64,000 bases of DNA, from assembly GCA_002697505.1 (NCBI GenBank), contig NZWA01000041.1, forward strand, positions 4,633 to 68,632. The letters run 5' to 3'. The DNA is from Flavobacteriales bacterium (GTDB taxonomy: Bacteria > Bacteroidota > Bacteroidia > Flavobacteriales > BACL11). The notes under the pieces are model-generated. The model saw only the letters and a list, made by a program, of their open reading frames with translations. It was not told where the DNA came from and did no database searches. Position 1 is the stretch's first letter. Every line of letters starts with the position of its first letter. The translations under genes were made by a program, and so were the position numbers. Of this stretch, positions 35,745 to 45,263 are shown piece after piece.

Positions 35745-36869
35745 ATGAATTTACAAAAATTAAGACTAGGACAACTGAAACCAGCGGACGGAGCGACGAC
35801 GCTTGGGGATGTGTATTATCCTCAAACTGTCCTACTGACACCTTTCGAGGGAACAAACGGTTCCACGTCTATTAGCGATTTAAGCACAAGGAACCACTCC
35901 TCAACTTTTAGCGGTAGCAGCCTTTCGATTTCTACATCTCAAAGTAAATTTGGATCAAGTAGCTTATTTCATAATAATCAAAGCTCGACTACCGACCACG
36001 TAAGTTTGGGATCAAATAGCGACTTTTTAATAAATCAAAATACAGAATACACTCTTGAATTTTGGTATCGTGCTTTAGATACTACTGCTAATATCCCCTT
36101 TCTTGGTTATGGAACATACAGTAGCGCTATTCAATTCCAAATGTACGCTACTGGAGATGGAGCCGTAATTTTTAAGCAGGGTAGCGGGTCTTGGGGTTGG
36201 GGAAGTATAACTATTACGGGCGGAACCTTGACCGTAGATACTTGGAAGCATATAGCAGTAGTAAGAAATGCCGGAACATTAACAGTATATGTGGATGGAA
36301 CAAGCGTTGGAAGTGCGAGCACGGCAAATTGGGGAGGTAGTACAGGGACGCTGAGAATTGGGACTTACTTTGGAAATTCACGAGTTGGTTATTTTTATAT
36401 GGATGATCTTCGGATCACTAAAGGTATCGCTCGTTACACTGGTAATTTTACCCCGCCAACAACCGCCCATTTAACTTCCTCCGGAGACGCAAATAAACAA
36501 ATCGTCGTCAACTCCGATGCGGATGGAGTGGCAATCGGAACTGGCGGCATTAACCAAGCGCGGGTTGCGAAAGCGTGGGTTAGATTTGATCAGACGGGGA
36601 GTCAGTCTATAGACTCTAGCTATAATATATCAAGTGTAACTGATACAAATACAGGAATAAGCACTTTAAATTTTTCAACAGCGATGAGTGACGCAAACTA
36701 CTCTGTCGTCGCTACTGGCGGAAGCACTAATGCAAGATATTATGCTAGTACATGGTCAATAGGAACAAGTAGTTTTCAGGTAAGAAATTTTTCAGTTTAT
36801 AATGGAAGCTCTTTAGGAGAGCATTATATAGATAGAGCAGATTGCTCAGCAATAGTTTTCGGAAATTAA
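35745..36869 (+). CDS. LamG adhesin cassette 2
   Basis: The protein has 374 residues. It starts MNLQKLRLGQLKPADGATTL, a start shared almost exactly with cassette 4 but not with the others. The LamG domain is divergent (NTEYTLEFWYRALDTTAN, WGWGSITITGGTL) and the tip ends FSVYNGSSLG to VFGN. It is spaced three bases from cassette 1 by the AATTAAAAAATG junction. A promoter motif follows the stop. Confidence 0.7.
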   Translation: MNLQKLRLGQLKPADGATTLGDVYYPQTVLLTPFEGTNGSTSISDLSTRNHSSTFSGSSLSISTSQSKFGSSSLFHNNQSSTTDHVSLGSNSDFLINQNTEYTLEFWYRALDTTANIPFLGYGTYSSAIQFQMYATGDGAVIFKQGSGSWGWGSITITGGTLTVDTWKHIAVVRNAGTLTVYVDGTSVGSASTANWGGSTGTLRIGTYFGNSRVGYFYMDDLRITKGIARYTGNFTPPTTAHLTSSGDANKQIVVNSDADGVAIGTGGINQARVAKAWVRFDQTGSQSIDSSYNISSVTDTNTGISTLNFSTAMSDANYSVVATGGSTNARYYASTWSIGTSSFQVRNFSVYNGSSLGEHYIDRADCSAIVFGN

Positions 36870-36874
36870 AAAAA

Positions 36875-36882
36875 AGTGTAAT
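36875..36882 (+). promoter_or_regulatory. Phage promoter motif AGTGTAAT
   Basis: AGTGTAAT within a run of A lies 13 bases before the ATG of giant fibre 2, with AAGGA in the gap. Confidence 0.65.
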
Positions 36883-36895
36883 TAAACTCTAAGGA

Positions 36896-39800
36896 ATGGC
36901 AACGGAAATTAAAAAGTTAAGACCGGAAAGTATAAGGACCACAGGTGCATCGGCTAATGACGTGCTCACTATTAGTGGCGGCGAAACAGTTTTCGCAAAT
37001 GAACTTTCTTTGTCTGGCTTGAATATCGGCACTTCTGAGTCGGTAGCTGGTAAAAAACTCAATATAGTTGGTGATGTAGAGATTTCCGGAACTCTTTTCC
37101 AAAGCGGTGATATTTTCACTTCAAGCCCAGATTTAACCCAATCTGGATTCCTTACCGAAGAAAGTACTTCTGGTACATACTCTACTCAATTTAATGTAAC
37201 TGCAGGAGGAGGTGTCTATTACGTAAGTGAGATAACTGCGGGAAGCCATACAACAACTTCACAAGTTCAACAGTTGGAGCTGTATTTACAAAGAGGAAAC
37301 TCCTACAAATTTACTACTGACTCCAGCACTAATGGCCATCCTCTTATTGTTGTTACCCAAGGCGGAGGAGGAGGTTATACATATGAGTACACTTCCGGGG
37401 TAACAAATTCCAGAGCTCAAAACGGCGGAATACTTTATTTCAGAGTTCCTCAATCTGCCCCTGACACTCTTTATTATCAATGTGGCGTTCATAGTAATAT
37501 GGGCGCAGCTATCAATATCGTAGGGGCAAGTGGGGCTACGGGACCTACTGGACCTACTGGACCTACAGGTCCTACTGGCCCAACGGGTCCTACTGGACCA
37601 ACTGGCCCAACCGGCCCTGCTGGCTCAGATGGCTCAGATGGAGCTACAGGACCAACCGGACCAACTGGGCCAACCGGACCAACTGGACCGACTGGGCCAT
37701 CCGGAGCAACAGGTGCAACTGGTCCTGCAGGTCCTACAGGACCAACCGGTCCCACCGGCCCATCAGGCGCGACAGAAAACCTTTCTGCTTCAGGCTTTGT
37801 AGATTCATCGACAAATCAAACAATCGGTGGCAATAAGACTTTCATAAATGATGTTTCTATTAATAATTTAACTGTAACAGGAACTACGACGACAGTAAAT
37901 ACTACTGACCTTAATGTTAAAGATAATATAATTAAGATAAACAGCGGTGAGGCTGGCGCAGGTATTAGTTTAAATTCTGGAGGACTAGTAATAGATAGAG
38001 GTAGCGCTACTGATGCAAATATTTTATTTAATGATACTACTGATAGGTTTGAAGTAAACTTCCCTATAGCTACAGAAGGAACTTTAATACCGACTGCTTT
38101 TACTGGATTAACTGATACTCCCGGTTCAATTACAGCTGGGCAAGTTTTAGTAGGTAGCGGAAGTAGTATTACTTTTTCTGGTACAGACGCTCTTGTTGGC
38201 CCAGCAGGATCTACGGGTCCGACTGGACCAACGGGACCAACAGGTCCTAGCGGCGCAACTGGCGCAGCTGGCTCGACTGGCCCTACTGGCCCTACTGGTC
38301 CAACAGGGCCTACAGGTCCAACAGGCCCAACGGGTCCGACTGGGCCTGCGGGAGCAGGTGGAGGCGGAGGAGCTTCGGCAACTCTAACCTCAGATACTTT
38401 TACAGCTAACGGAGCGCTTACTGGATTTTCACTTTCTCTTACTCCTTCAGGAGTAAACAGTATATTAGTAAGTATTGGTGGCATACTTCAAACCCCAACT
38501 ACAAACTATGTATTAGATGGTAGCACTCTTAATTTAACAAGTGCACCTCCTTCTGGAGCAGAAATAGAAGTAAGAAATTTAGACTATCAAGGTGCTAGTG
38601 GCGCGACTGGCGCAACTGGTCCAGCCGGTCCGACAGGCCCAACGGGTCCTACCGGCCCAGCGGGTGCGACTGGCCCTAGTGGCGCGACAGGCGCTACAGG
38701 TCCCGCCGGTCCCGCCGGAGCAGACGGCGCAACAGTAACTGGCGTCGGGATAGCTTTCAGTCAAACTTTTACAGGTGACGGAACTACAGCAAATTACGCT
38801 CTTAATGCAGGGATTAACACTACTAAAGACGTATTAGTTTCAATTCAAGGATACGTTCAAACTCCAGATATAGATTATACTTTATTAGGGACTACAGGAA
38901 TATCCTTTAGCACGGGTGTTATGAATGGGCATGAAGTAAACATTCGTCATCTTGCTATGGGGCCAAGCGGCGTTGCGGGAGCGACAGGTCCAACAGGCCC
39001 AGCGGGTTCGACAGGGCCTAGCGGTGCGACTGGCGCGGCTGGCCCAACGGGTCCAACAGGCCCTGCAGGTTCAACTGGTCCGACTGGCCCAACTGGTCCT
39101 ACGGGGCCAACCGGTCCCACCGGCCCATCAGGAGCGACAGAAAATTTGTCTGCTTCTGGCTTTATAACAACTGGAGACACAGGGAATTTTGCTGATACGA
39201 CCATATTAGAAAGTTTTTCTCAGGGGTTAAACGTTGGTACTAGTTCTAATTTAGCAAGCAGAAAATTGCACGTCGTTGGTGACGTAGAGATTTCAGGAAC
39301 TATCTTCCAAAGTGGCTCAGTATTTGAAGGCGGCGGTGGAGGCGGTGGCTCATCTACTTTCGTAGGGTTAAGTGATACCCCGGGAAGCTTTACAGCCAAT
39401 AAATATGTTAGAGTTAATTCGGCAGGCAACGCTTTAGAATTTACAGAAACTGTTGGAGGTATAAATAGTACTGATATTTTCACAGGAGATGGATCAGTTT
39501 CAGGATTTTTGCTAACTCCTACCGCAGTCACTTCTACAAAAGATTTACTAGTATCTATAAATGGTGTTCTTCAAAGACCAGATACTGACTATAGTATTGT
39601 AGGTAATACTGGATTATTTTTTAATACTAGTGTTACTAGTGGGTATTTTGTAGAGGCTAGGCATATAGTTGGAGTGAGCGGCGCGGCAGGTCCAGCGGGT
39701 CCAGCGGGTCCAGCGGGTCCATCGGGCGCAAGCGTAACTGGCGTGGGAATAGCTTTTGATCAGTCTTATACAGGCAACGGGTCAACTACTAACTATGCTT

Positions 39801-41818
39801 TATCTAGCAGCGTTTCTCATGTTAGGGACTTGTTGGTAGTAGTTGAGGGCATGGTCCAATCTCCAACTATAGATTATACTTTAACTGGTAATACAGGCAT
39901 AGTTTTTACCACCGGAGTTCCAAGCGGGCAAGAATTAAATATTCGTCATCTTGCGATGGGACCGAGCGGTGTGGCAGGCCCAACGGGTCCGACCGGCCCA
40001 GCAGGTTCCACAGGTCCAAGTGGAGCGGATGGGGCTGCGGGGCCAACTGGACCTACAGGTCCTACGGGTCCGACTGGCCCTAGTGGCGCGACAGGCGCTA
40101 CAGGTCCCGCCGGTCCCGCCGGAGCAGACGGCGCAACAGTAACTGGTGTTGGGATAGCTTTTAGCCAAACATTTACAGGTGACGGAGCTACATCAAATTA
40201 TGCTCTTAGCGCAGGAGTCAGTGCTACTAAAGACATACTGGTAACAATTCAAGGATTTGCTCAAACGCCTGACATAGATTATAACTTATTAGGGACAACT
40301 GGTATTTCTTTTAATGGAAGTATAATAAGTGGACAAGAAGTTAATGTTAGACATCTTGCAATGGGGCCAAGCGGCGTTGCGGGAGCGACAGGTCCAACAG
40401 GCCCAGCGGGTTCGACAGGGCCAAGTGGCGCGACTGGCGCGGCTGGCCCTACCGGTCCGACCGGCCCTACCGGCCCTACCGGTCCGACTGGCCCAAGTGG
40501 CGCTACTGGTCCTACGGGTCCGACTGGGCCAACGGGTCCTACTGGCCCTTCAGCCGCCGCCGCTGTCGAAGGAACGGGAGTTTCTGGCTATGTGGCAAGG
40601 TGGGCTAGCGCCGATACTTTAACAAGTGGAGCGCTTTTTGATAATGGAACGAATGTTAGTATAGGAACAACAAACGCTAAAGATAAATTTCATGTAAATG
40701 GTGGTAATATAATGATTACTGACACTTCGCCAGAACTCACTTTTGAAACGTCTAATAGTAGTCATTACAACTGGCAAATTGCCGCTCAAGAAAATGTAAG
40801 TGATACTCTAGAGTTTTCTGTTGGTAGCGCTGACGCAGATGCATCAAACGACACATTTTCGCCAAAAATGGTTATTGCACAGGGAGGCAATATTGGCATA
40901 AATCAGACAAATCCGCAAAGAAGGCTCCACGTCGTTGGCGATGTAGAAATTTCAGGAACTATATTCCAAAGCGGCTCTGTATTTGAAGGAGGCGGAGGCG
41001 GAGGAGGCGGATCGTCTACGTTCGTTGGCTTGAGCGACACTCCTGCCAACTTTACAAGTTCTGCTAATAAATTCTTAAGAGTTAACGCAGCAGCTAACGC
41101 AGTAGAGTTCGCAGACGGAAATGGATTGCTAGATATAACTAGCACGAAGTTCACAGGAGATGGATCAACTTCAGGCTATGCTTTGTCTTCGACAGTCAAC
41201 AGCGCTAGTAACCTAATTGTTACAGTTGGTGGTCTTGTTCAAACTCCAGTAGAAGATTATACAATAGTTGATGGCACTGGAGTATTTCTAGACGAAAATG
41301 TAGTAAGCGGAGCAGTAGTAGAAGTAAGAAAAATATCACAAAATTCTTTTTCTTCTGACGATTCTGTAGCAGATGCATTCACAGGAGACGGCTCAACTTC
41401 AGGCTTCGCTTTGTCATTTAGTCCTAATGATAAAGCCGCAAACGTACTTGTGTCTCTTAATGGCATTATTCAGCAACCAGATACGGCGTATGTAGTAAAT
41501 GGGACTACTCTTAATTTTGCTTCTGGCACTGTAGCAAGCGGAGATGTAATTGATGCTAGACATATAACAATTGGCCAGTCTGGCGCTTCCGCAGGTTCGG
41601 CGAGCATTAGCTATCATCAAGATATATTTACAGGTAACGGAGTCGTATCCGGCTTTTCAATGGGAAGAACAGTTTCTAATATTCTAGAAACAACTGTATT
41701 TGTAAATGGCTTAGCTCAGATATCTGACGTAAACTATTTTGTAGATGGAACAGGGTTGACTTTTGCTTCTGGTGATATAGCCAGCGGCGATTTAATAATG
41801 GTTAGACATGTATACTAA
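36896..41818 (+). CDS. Giant collagen-like tail fibre 2 with cupredoxin domain
   Basis: The protein has 1640 residues. It opens with a VVGDVEISGTLFQSG-type module, then a cupredoxin-like domain (about 95-210) with candidate copper ligands His148, Cys196, His199 and Met202 (CGVHSNMG). At least seven collagen-like tracts alternate with repeated beta domains of the type VGIAFSQTFTGDGTTANYAL ending in RHLAMGPSGVAG. A KDKFHVNGGNIMITDTSPEL segment sits near 1265. The end resembles that of the 32647 fibre (SGDLIMVRHVY). The mosaic of repeated modules indicates growth by internal duplication. Confidence 0.75.
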   Translation: MATEIKKLRPESIRTTGASANDVLTISGGETVFANELSLSGLNIGTSESVAGKKLNIVGDVEISGTLFQSGDIFTSSPDLTQSGFLTEESTSGTYSTQFNVTAGGGVYYVSEITAGSHTTTSQVQQLELYLQRGNSYKFTTDSSTNGHPLIVVTQGGGGGYTYEYTSGVTNSRAQNGGILYFRVPQSAPDTLYYQCGVHSNMGAAINIVGASGATGPTGPTGPTGPTGPTGPTGPTGPTGPAGSDGSDGATGPTGPTGPTGPTGPTGPSGATGATGPAGPTGPTGPTGPSGATENLSASGFVDSSTNQTIGGNKTFINDVSINNLTVTGTTTTVNTTDLNVKDNIIKINSGEAGAGISLNSGGLVIDRGSATDANILFNDTTDRFEVNFPIATEGTLIPTAFTGLTDTPGSITAGQVLVGSGSSITFSGTDALVGPAGSTGPTGPTGPTGPSGATGAAGSTGPTGPTGPTGPTGPTGPTGPTGPAGAGGGGGASATLTSDTFTANGALTGFSLSLTPSGVNSILVSIGGILQTPTTNYVLDGSTLNLTSAPPSGAEIEVRNLDYQGASGATGATGPAGPTGPTGPTGPAGATGPSGATGATGPAGPAGADGATVTGVGIAFSQTFTGDGTTANYALNAGINTTKDVLVSIQGYVQTPDIDYTLLGTTGISFSTGVMNGHEVNIRHLAMGPSGVAGATGPTGPAGSTGPSGATGAAGPTGPTGPAGSTGPTGPTGPTGPTGPTGPSGATENLSASGFITTGDTGNFADTTILESFSQGLNVGTSSNLASRKLHVVGDVEISGTIFQSGSVFEGGGGGGGSSTFVGLSDTPGSFTANKYVRVNSAGNALEFTETVGGINSTDIFTGDGSVSGFLLTPTAVTSTKDLLVSINGVLQRPDTDYSIVGNTGLFFNTSVTSGYFVEARHIVGVSGAAGPAGPAGPAGPSGASVTGVGIAFDQSYTGNGSTTNYALSSSVSHVRDLLVVVEGMVQSPTIDYTLTGNTGIVFTTGVPSGQELNIRHLAMGPSGVAGPTGPTGPAGSTGPSGADGAAGPTGPTGPTGPTGPSGATGATGPAGPAGADGATVTGVGIAFSQTFTGDGATSNYALSAGVSATKDILVTIQGFAQTPDIDYNLLGTTGISFNGSIISGQEVNVRHLAMGPSGVAGATGPTGPAGSTGPSGATGAAGPTGPTGPTGPTGPTGPSGATGPTGPTGPTGPTGPSAAAAVEGTGVSGYVARWASADTLTSGALFDNGTNVSIGTTNAKDKFHVNGGNIMITDTSPELTFETSNSSHYNWQIAAQENVSDTLEFSVGSADADASNDTFSPKMVIAQGGNIGINQTNPQRRLHVVGDVEISGTIFQSGSVFEGGGGGGGGSSTFVGLSDTPANFTSSANKFLRVNAAANAVEFADGNGLLDITSTKFTGDGSTSGYALSSTVNSASNLIVTVGGLVQTPVEDYTIVDGTGVFLDENVVSGAVVEVRKISQNSFSSDDSVADAFTGDGSTSGFALSFSPNDKAANVLVSLNGIIQQPDTAYVVNGTTLNFASGTVASGDVIDARHITIGQSGASAGSASISYHQDIFTGNGVVSGFSMGRTVSNILETTVFVNGLAQISDVNYFVDGTGLTFASGDIASGDLIMVRHVY
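37523..40550 (+). repeat. Collagen-like tracts in giant fibre 2
   Basis: Gly-Pro-Thr, Gly-Pro-Ala and Gly-Ala-Thr triplet tracts lie at about 37523-37773, 38198-38375, 38591-38735, 38961-39143, 39676-39735, 39958-40136 and 40361-40550. Long stretches of the 38961 and 40361 tracts are nearly identical in DNA, as are the GPAGPAGADGA ends of the 38591 and 39958 tracts. This suggests recent duplication or gene conversion. Confidence 0.8.
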
Positions 41819-42927
41819 TGAAGTTACCTAAATTAACAAATTTATCAGTTACCGGAACGACGGTTGGAGATGTGCATTTTCCGAAAGTGAAGCTGTTGCT
41901 GCCTTTTGATGGTTCGAACGGCGCAACGTCAACTACTGATAGTAGCAACGCTAATAACTCAGTGACTTTTGTCGGTACTGCTCAGTTGTCTACGGCGCAA
42001 AGTAAGTTTGGTGGGAGTAGCCTTCTACTGGATGGTAATAGCGACTACATATATATAGCTAACGATGACTTAGATTTTTCAAGTACTGAAAGTTTTACTC
42101 TTGAATTTTGGATCTATTTTAATGATATAGACGATGGAAATATAGTAAATTTTTACTCTGATTATTCTGGAGCCAGCAACGGAATGTCAATTGATAAGAG
42201 TACTAGTAATGTGCTTAGAGCTCACAATGGAGACTCGACCCGTATTACTGGAACAACAACAGTTTCAGCTGGCCAATGGTATCACATAGCGCTGTCTGGT
42301 ACTTCTGGGAGTTATAAATTATTTCTAAACGGAACTCAAGAAGGTAGCACTAGCAGTAACGGCTTCACAGGCGGCACTACTAATAAGTATATAGGGACTT
42401 TCTATTGGGCAGGTCTAGGAGGGGCTGTTCGTCTTGTAAACGGGTATATTGAAGATTTTCGTATCACGAAAGGTGAAGCACGCTATACTTCAAACTTCAC
42501 CCCGCCGACTTCCGCCCATTTAACTTCCGCCGGAGACGTTAACAAGCACATCGTTGTAAACTCGGGCGCTGACGGCGTGGCGATAGGAACTGGCGGCATT
42601 TCTCAAGCGCGGATTGCGAAAGCGTGGGCTGATATTGATGGAAGTCAAGCGGCGGCGAACATGATTGCGTCAAGTTATAACATCAGCAGTATAACCGATA
42701 ATGCCACAGGGGTATTTTCATTTAACTTTTCGACAGCTATGACCGACGCTAACTATAGCGCTGTAACAAGCCTCGGATTAGATGGCGGACTCGCTACCTC
42801 TGTAGCTAGTTGTAAATTACAAGACAAGACAACTGCCTTAACTAAAGTAAGATGTACTTATCGTAGTTCAGGAGCAGCAACTGATTATGATTATAATATT
42901 ATATGTTTGATAGTTTTTGGGAATTAA
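41818..42927 (+). CDS. LamG adhesin cassette 3
   Basis: The protein has 369 residues. It starts MKLPKLTNLSVTGTTVGDVH and has a LamG domain with QSKFGGSSLLLDGNSDYIYI and YHIALSGTSGSYKLFLNGTQ; the latter strand is shared with cassette 7. The conserved block has Gly for Asp in VNSGADGV and Ser for Asn in GGISQARIAKAW. The tip ends CLIVFGN. The ATG overlaps the stop of giant fibre 2. Confidence 0.7.
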   Translation: MKLPKLTNLSVTGTTVGDVHFPKVKLLLPFDGSNGATSTTDSSNANNSVTFVGTAQLSTAQSKFGGSSLLLDGNSDYIYIANDDLDFSSTESFTLEFWIYFNDIDDGNIVNFYSDYSGASNGMSIDKSTSNVLRAHNGDSTRITGTTTVSAGQWYHIALSGTSGSYKLFLNGTQEGSTSSNGFTGGTTNKYIGTFYWAGLGGAVRLVNGYIEDFRITKGEARYTSNFTPPTSAHLTSAGDVNKHIVVNSGADGVAIGTGGISQARIAKAWADIDGSQAAANMIASSYNISSITDNATGVFSFNFSTAMTDANYSAVTSLGLDGGLATSVASCKLQDKTTALTKVRCTYRSSGAATDYDYNIICLIVFGN

Positions 42928-42933
42928 AAAAAT

Positions 42934-44100
42934 ATGGCTTTATCAAAATTAAGACTAGGACAGTTAAAACCAGCCGACGGATCAACGACGGTTGGAGATG
43001 TTTACTTCCCTCAGACAAGTTTATTGTTGCCTTTTGATGGGTCGGACGCAGCCACTAGCACTAGTGACTTAAGTAACAGAAATGCAACTGTTACTTTTGC
43101 TGGCACGGCTCAATTATCTACTGGACAAAGTAAATTTGGCGGATCCAGTTTGCTATTAGATGGTAACAGCGACTATGTATCAATTTCTGACAGCTATTGG
43201 AATACCGCTTTCGACAGTGGAGATTTTACTGTTGAATGTTGGGTAAGATTTGATTCGGGAGTTCTTGATGGCTCCACTTCTGTTGAATTTATGGCGACTA
43301 GGGGAAACAGCGGCGGTTCATCAACTAATGGCTGGGGCCTTAGGAAGTATAATGATAATTTTATAGCTTGGTATATGCGTATAGGTAGTAGCTGGGTTTA
43401 TCTTAATTATTCTCAAGGAACTAAAACAACCGTATCAGCGGACACTTGGTATCACGTTGCGGTAACAAGAAGTGGTAATACTTGGAAACTATTTTTAAAT
43501 GGAACAGCCGAAGATACAATCACTAATTCAGGCAGCATAACTTCTGCCAATGGCGATAGATTCGTTATAGGAGCCTTGGCTGGCGGCAACTTCAGTGGAG
43601 ATCTCTATATGGATGGCTATATAGAGGACGTTAGAGTCACTATAGGACATGCTCGTTATACTTCAAATTTCACAGCGCCAACTTCTGCACACTTAACTTC
43701 CGCCGGAGACGTCAACAAACACATCGTCGTCAACTCGGACGCTGATGGAGTGGCGATCGGCACGGGTGGGATAAACCAAGCGCGGATCGCGAAAGCGTGG
43801 GCAGAGTTTGATGGGTCAGGTATTACTCTAAACGCATCTTATAACGTAAGCAGTATTACTGATCATGGTAATAGAGATTATACTATAAACTTTGGTACAG
43901 CAATGGCAGACACAAATTATAGTATAGTAGGATCAAACATAGGGCAAAGCTCATCCATTTCGTATTATTGGTCTGTGGTCACATCGAGCGGGAATGCAAA
44001 AACCACAAGCGGAGTAAGAATAAATATACCACATATTGAGGACAGTAGTTTGACAAGTAACGACCCAGACGCAGTAAACGTAATAGCCTTCGGCAATTAA
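42934..44100 (+). CDS. LamG adhesin cassette 4
   Basis: The protein has 388 residues. It starts MALSKLRLGQLKPADGSTTV like cassette 2, with which it is most similar at the N-terminus. The LamG part begins like cassette 3 (QLSTGQSKFGGSSLLLDG), then diverges (WVRFDSGVLDGSTSVEF). The conserved block is complete (NQARIAKAWAEFDG). The mixed similarity suggests a recombinant origin. It is six bases from cassette 3. Confidence 0.7.
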   Translation: MALSKLRLGQLKPADGSTTVGDVYFPQTSLLLPFDGSDAATSTSDLSNRNATVTFAGTAQLSTGQSKFGGSSLLLDGNSDYVSISDSYWNTAFDSGDFTVECWVRFDSGVLDGSTSVEFMATRGNSGGSSTNGWGLRKYNDNFIAWYMRIGSSWVYLNYSQGTKTTVSADTWYHVAVTRSGNTWKLFLNGTAEDTITNSGSITSANGDRFVIGALAGGNFSGDLYMDGYIEDVRVTIGHARYTSNFTAPTSAHLTSAGDVNKHIVVNSDADGVAIGTGGINQARIAKAWAEFDGSGITLNASYNVSSITDHGNRDYTINFGTAMADTNYSIVGSNIGQSSSISYYWSVVTSSGNAKTTSGVRINIPHIEDSSLTSNDPDAVNVIAFGN

Positions 44101-44102
44101 AA

Positions 44103-45260
44103 ATGAAAAAGTTACCAATAGATTATTTAGGAGCTTTTGGATCGACAGTTGGAGACGTACATTTTCCGAAAGTTAAATGGCTGTCGCCTTTCGATGGAAC
44201 GAACGGCGCGACGACAACGACTGACTCGAGCAACTCTAACTCTTCATTAACTTTGCAAGGTTCAACTCAGATTTCTACAGCACAAAGCAAATTCGGCGGT
44301 AGTAGTATGTATGTGCCAAACAGTGCTCAACAAGGAGTTTACGCTAATGTTGCTGGGACTACAGTTAATTTAACGGGAGACTTTACTATTGAATGGTGGA
44401 TAAGAAGAGTGCAGGTTTCGTATGCTAATAGTATGGCGCAACTAATATATGGAATGCCATTGGCAGACGATTTAACCGGATATGCTATGGTAGTAGGATA
44501 CTATGGTTCAAGCGCAAGCACGACTCAGGGTCTTATGTATGTTAGTAGTAATGGATCTAGTTGGAACGTGGCTTCAGCAGTTCAACTTGGTACCGGCAGC
44601 TTAGGGACTGTTGGTCAATGGGTGCATATGGCATTGGTCAGATCTGGTTCTGACTGGAGTTATTATGTTGATGGTACAAGGACTTACACTGGGTCTCTTG
44701 GTTCTGCTACAATATCGACTCCCGGAAGCTACATGTACCTAGGTAGAGCTTGGGGCGACGTAAGCTCAATGGAAGCTTACTACGATGACTTTAGGGTTAC
44801 TCAAGGGCTTGCTCGATACACCGGAGCCTCTTTTACAGTTCCTACTACAGCGCATCTGACTTCGGCTGGAGACGTCAATAAGCAGATCGTCGTCAACTCG
44901 GACGCGGACGGTGTAGCGATTGGCACAGGCGGAATAAACCAAGCGCGGGTTGCGAAAGCTTGGATAAACTTTAACGGGTCTGGAACAGTTGCTATAAGAG
45001 ATAGTTATAATTTCAGCAGCTTGACTGACGATGGAACAGGCTTGTATAAAGCTAATTTTTCTACCGTTATGTCTGATACTAATTATTCGTTCGTGGCCGA
45101 GTCATGTGGCACATTAAATGGTATAAATAATGAAAACGGGTTTACAAACCACGCGAGGAGAGCTGCCATGTCTACAGATTATATTGGAATAGGCACTAGT
45201 GCACACGACGGTACTTTTTATGACGCTACGATAGTAATGGCGCAAGTTTTCGGGAATTAA
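44103..45260 (+). CDS. LamG adhesin cassette 5
   Basis: The protein has 385 residues. It starts MKKLPIDYLGAFGSTVGDVH and has a more divergent LamG domain (GDFTIEWWIRRVQVSYANS, GQWVHMALVRSGSDWSYYVD). The conserved block reads VNKQIVVNSDADGVAIG and ends NQARVAKAW. The tip includes a His-rich VFGN end (IGIGTSAHDGTFYD). It is two bases from cassette 4. Confidence 0.7.
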   Translation: MKKLPIDYLGAFGSTVGDVHFPKVKWLSPFDGTNGATTTTDSSNSNSSLTLQGSTQISTAQSKFGGSSMYVPNSAQQGVYANVAGTTVNLTGDFTIEWWIRRVQVSYANSMAQLIYGMPLADDLTGYAMVVGYYGSSASTTQGLMYVSSNGSSWNVASAVQLGTGSLGTVGQWVHMALVRSGSDWSYYVDGTRTYTGSLGSATISTPGSYMYLGRAWGDVSSMEAYYDDFRVTQGLARYTGASFTVPTTAHLTSAGDVNKQIVVNSDADGVAIGTGGINQARVAKAWINFNGSGTVAIRDSYNFSSLTDDGTGLYKANFSTVMSDTNYSFVAESCGTLNGINNENGFTNHARRAAMSTDYIGIGTSAHDGTFYDATIVMAQVFGN

Positions 45261-45263
45261 AAA

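Noticed and set aside
37523..40550. CRISPR-like or satellite array
   Set aside because: The repeats are nine-base coding units in frame with a fibre gene and have no spacer structure.
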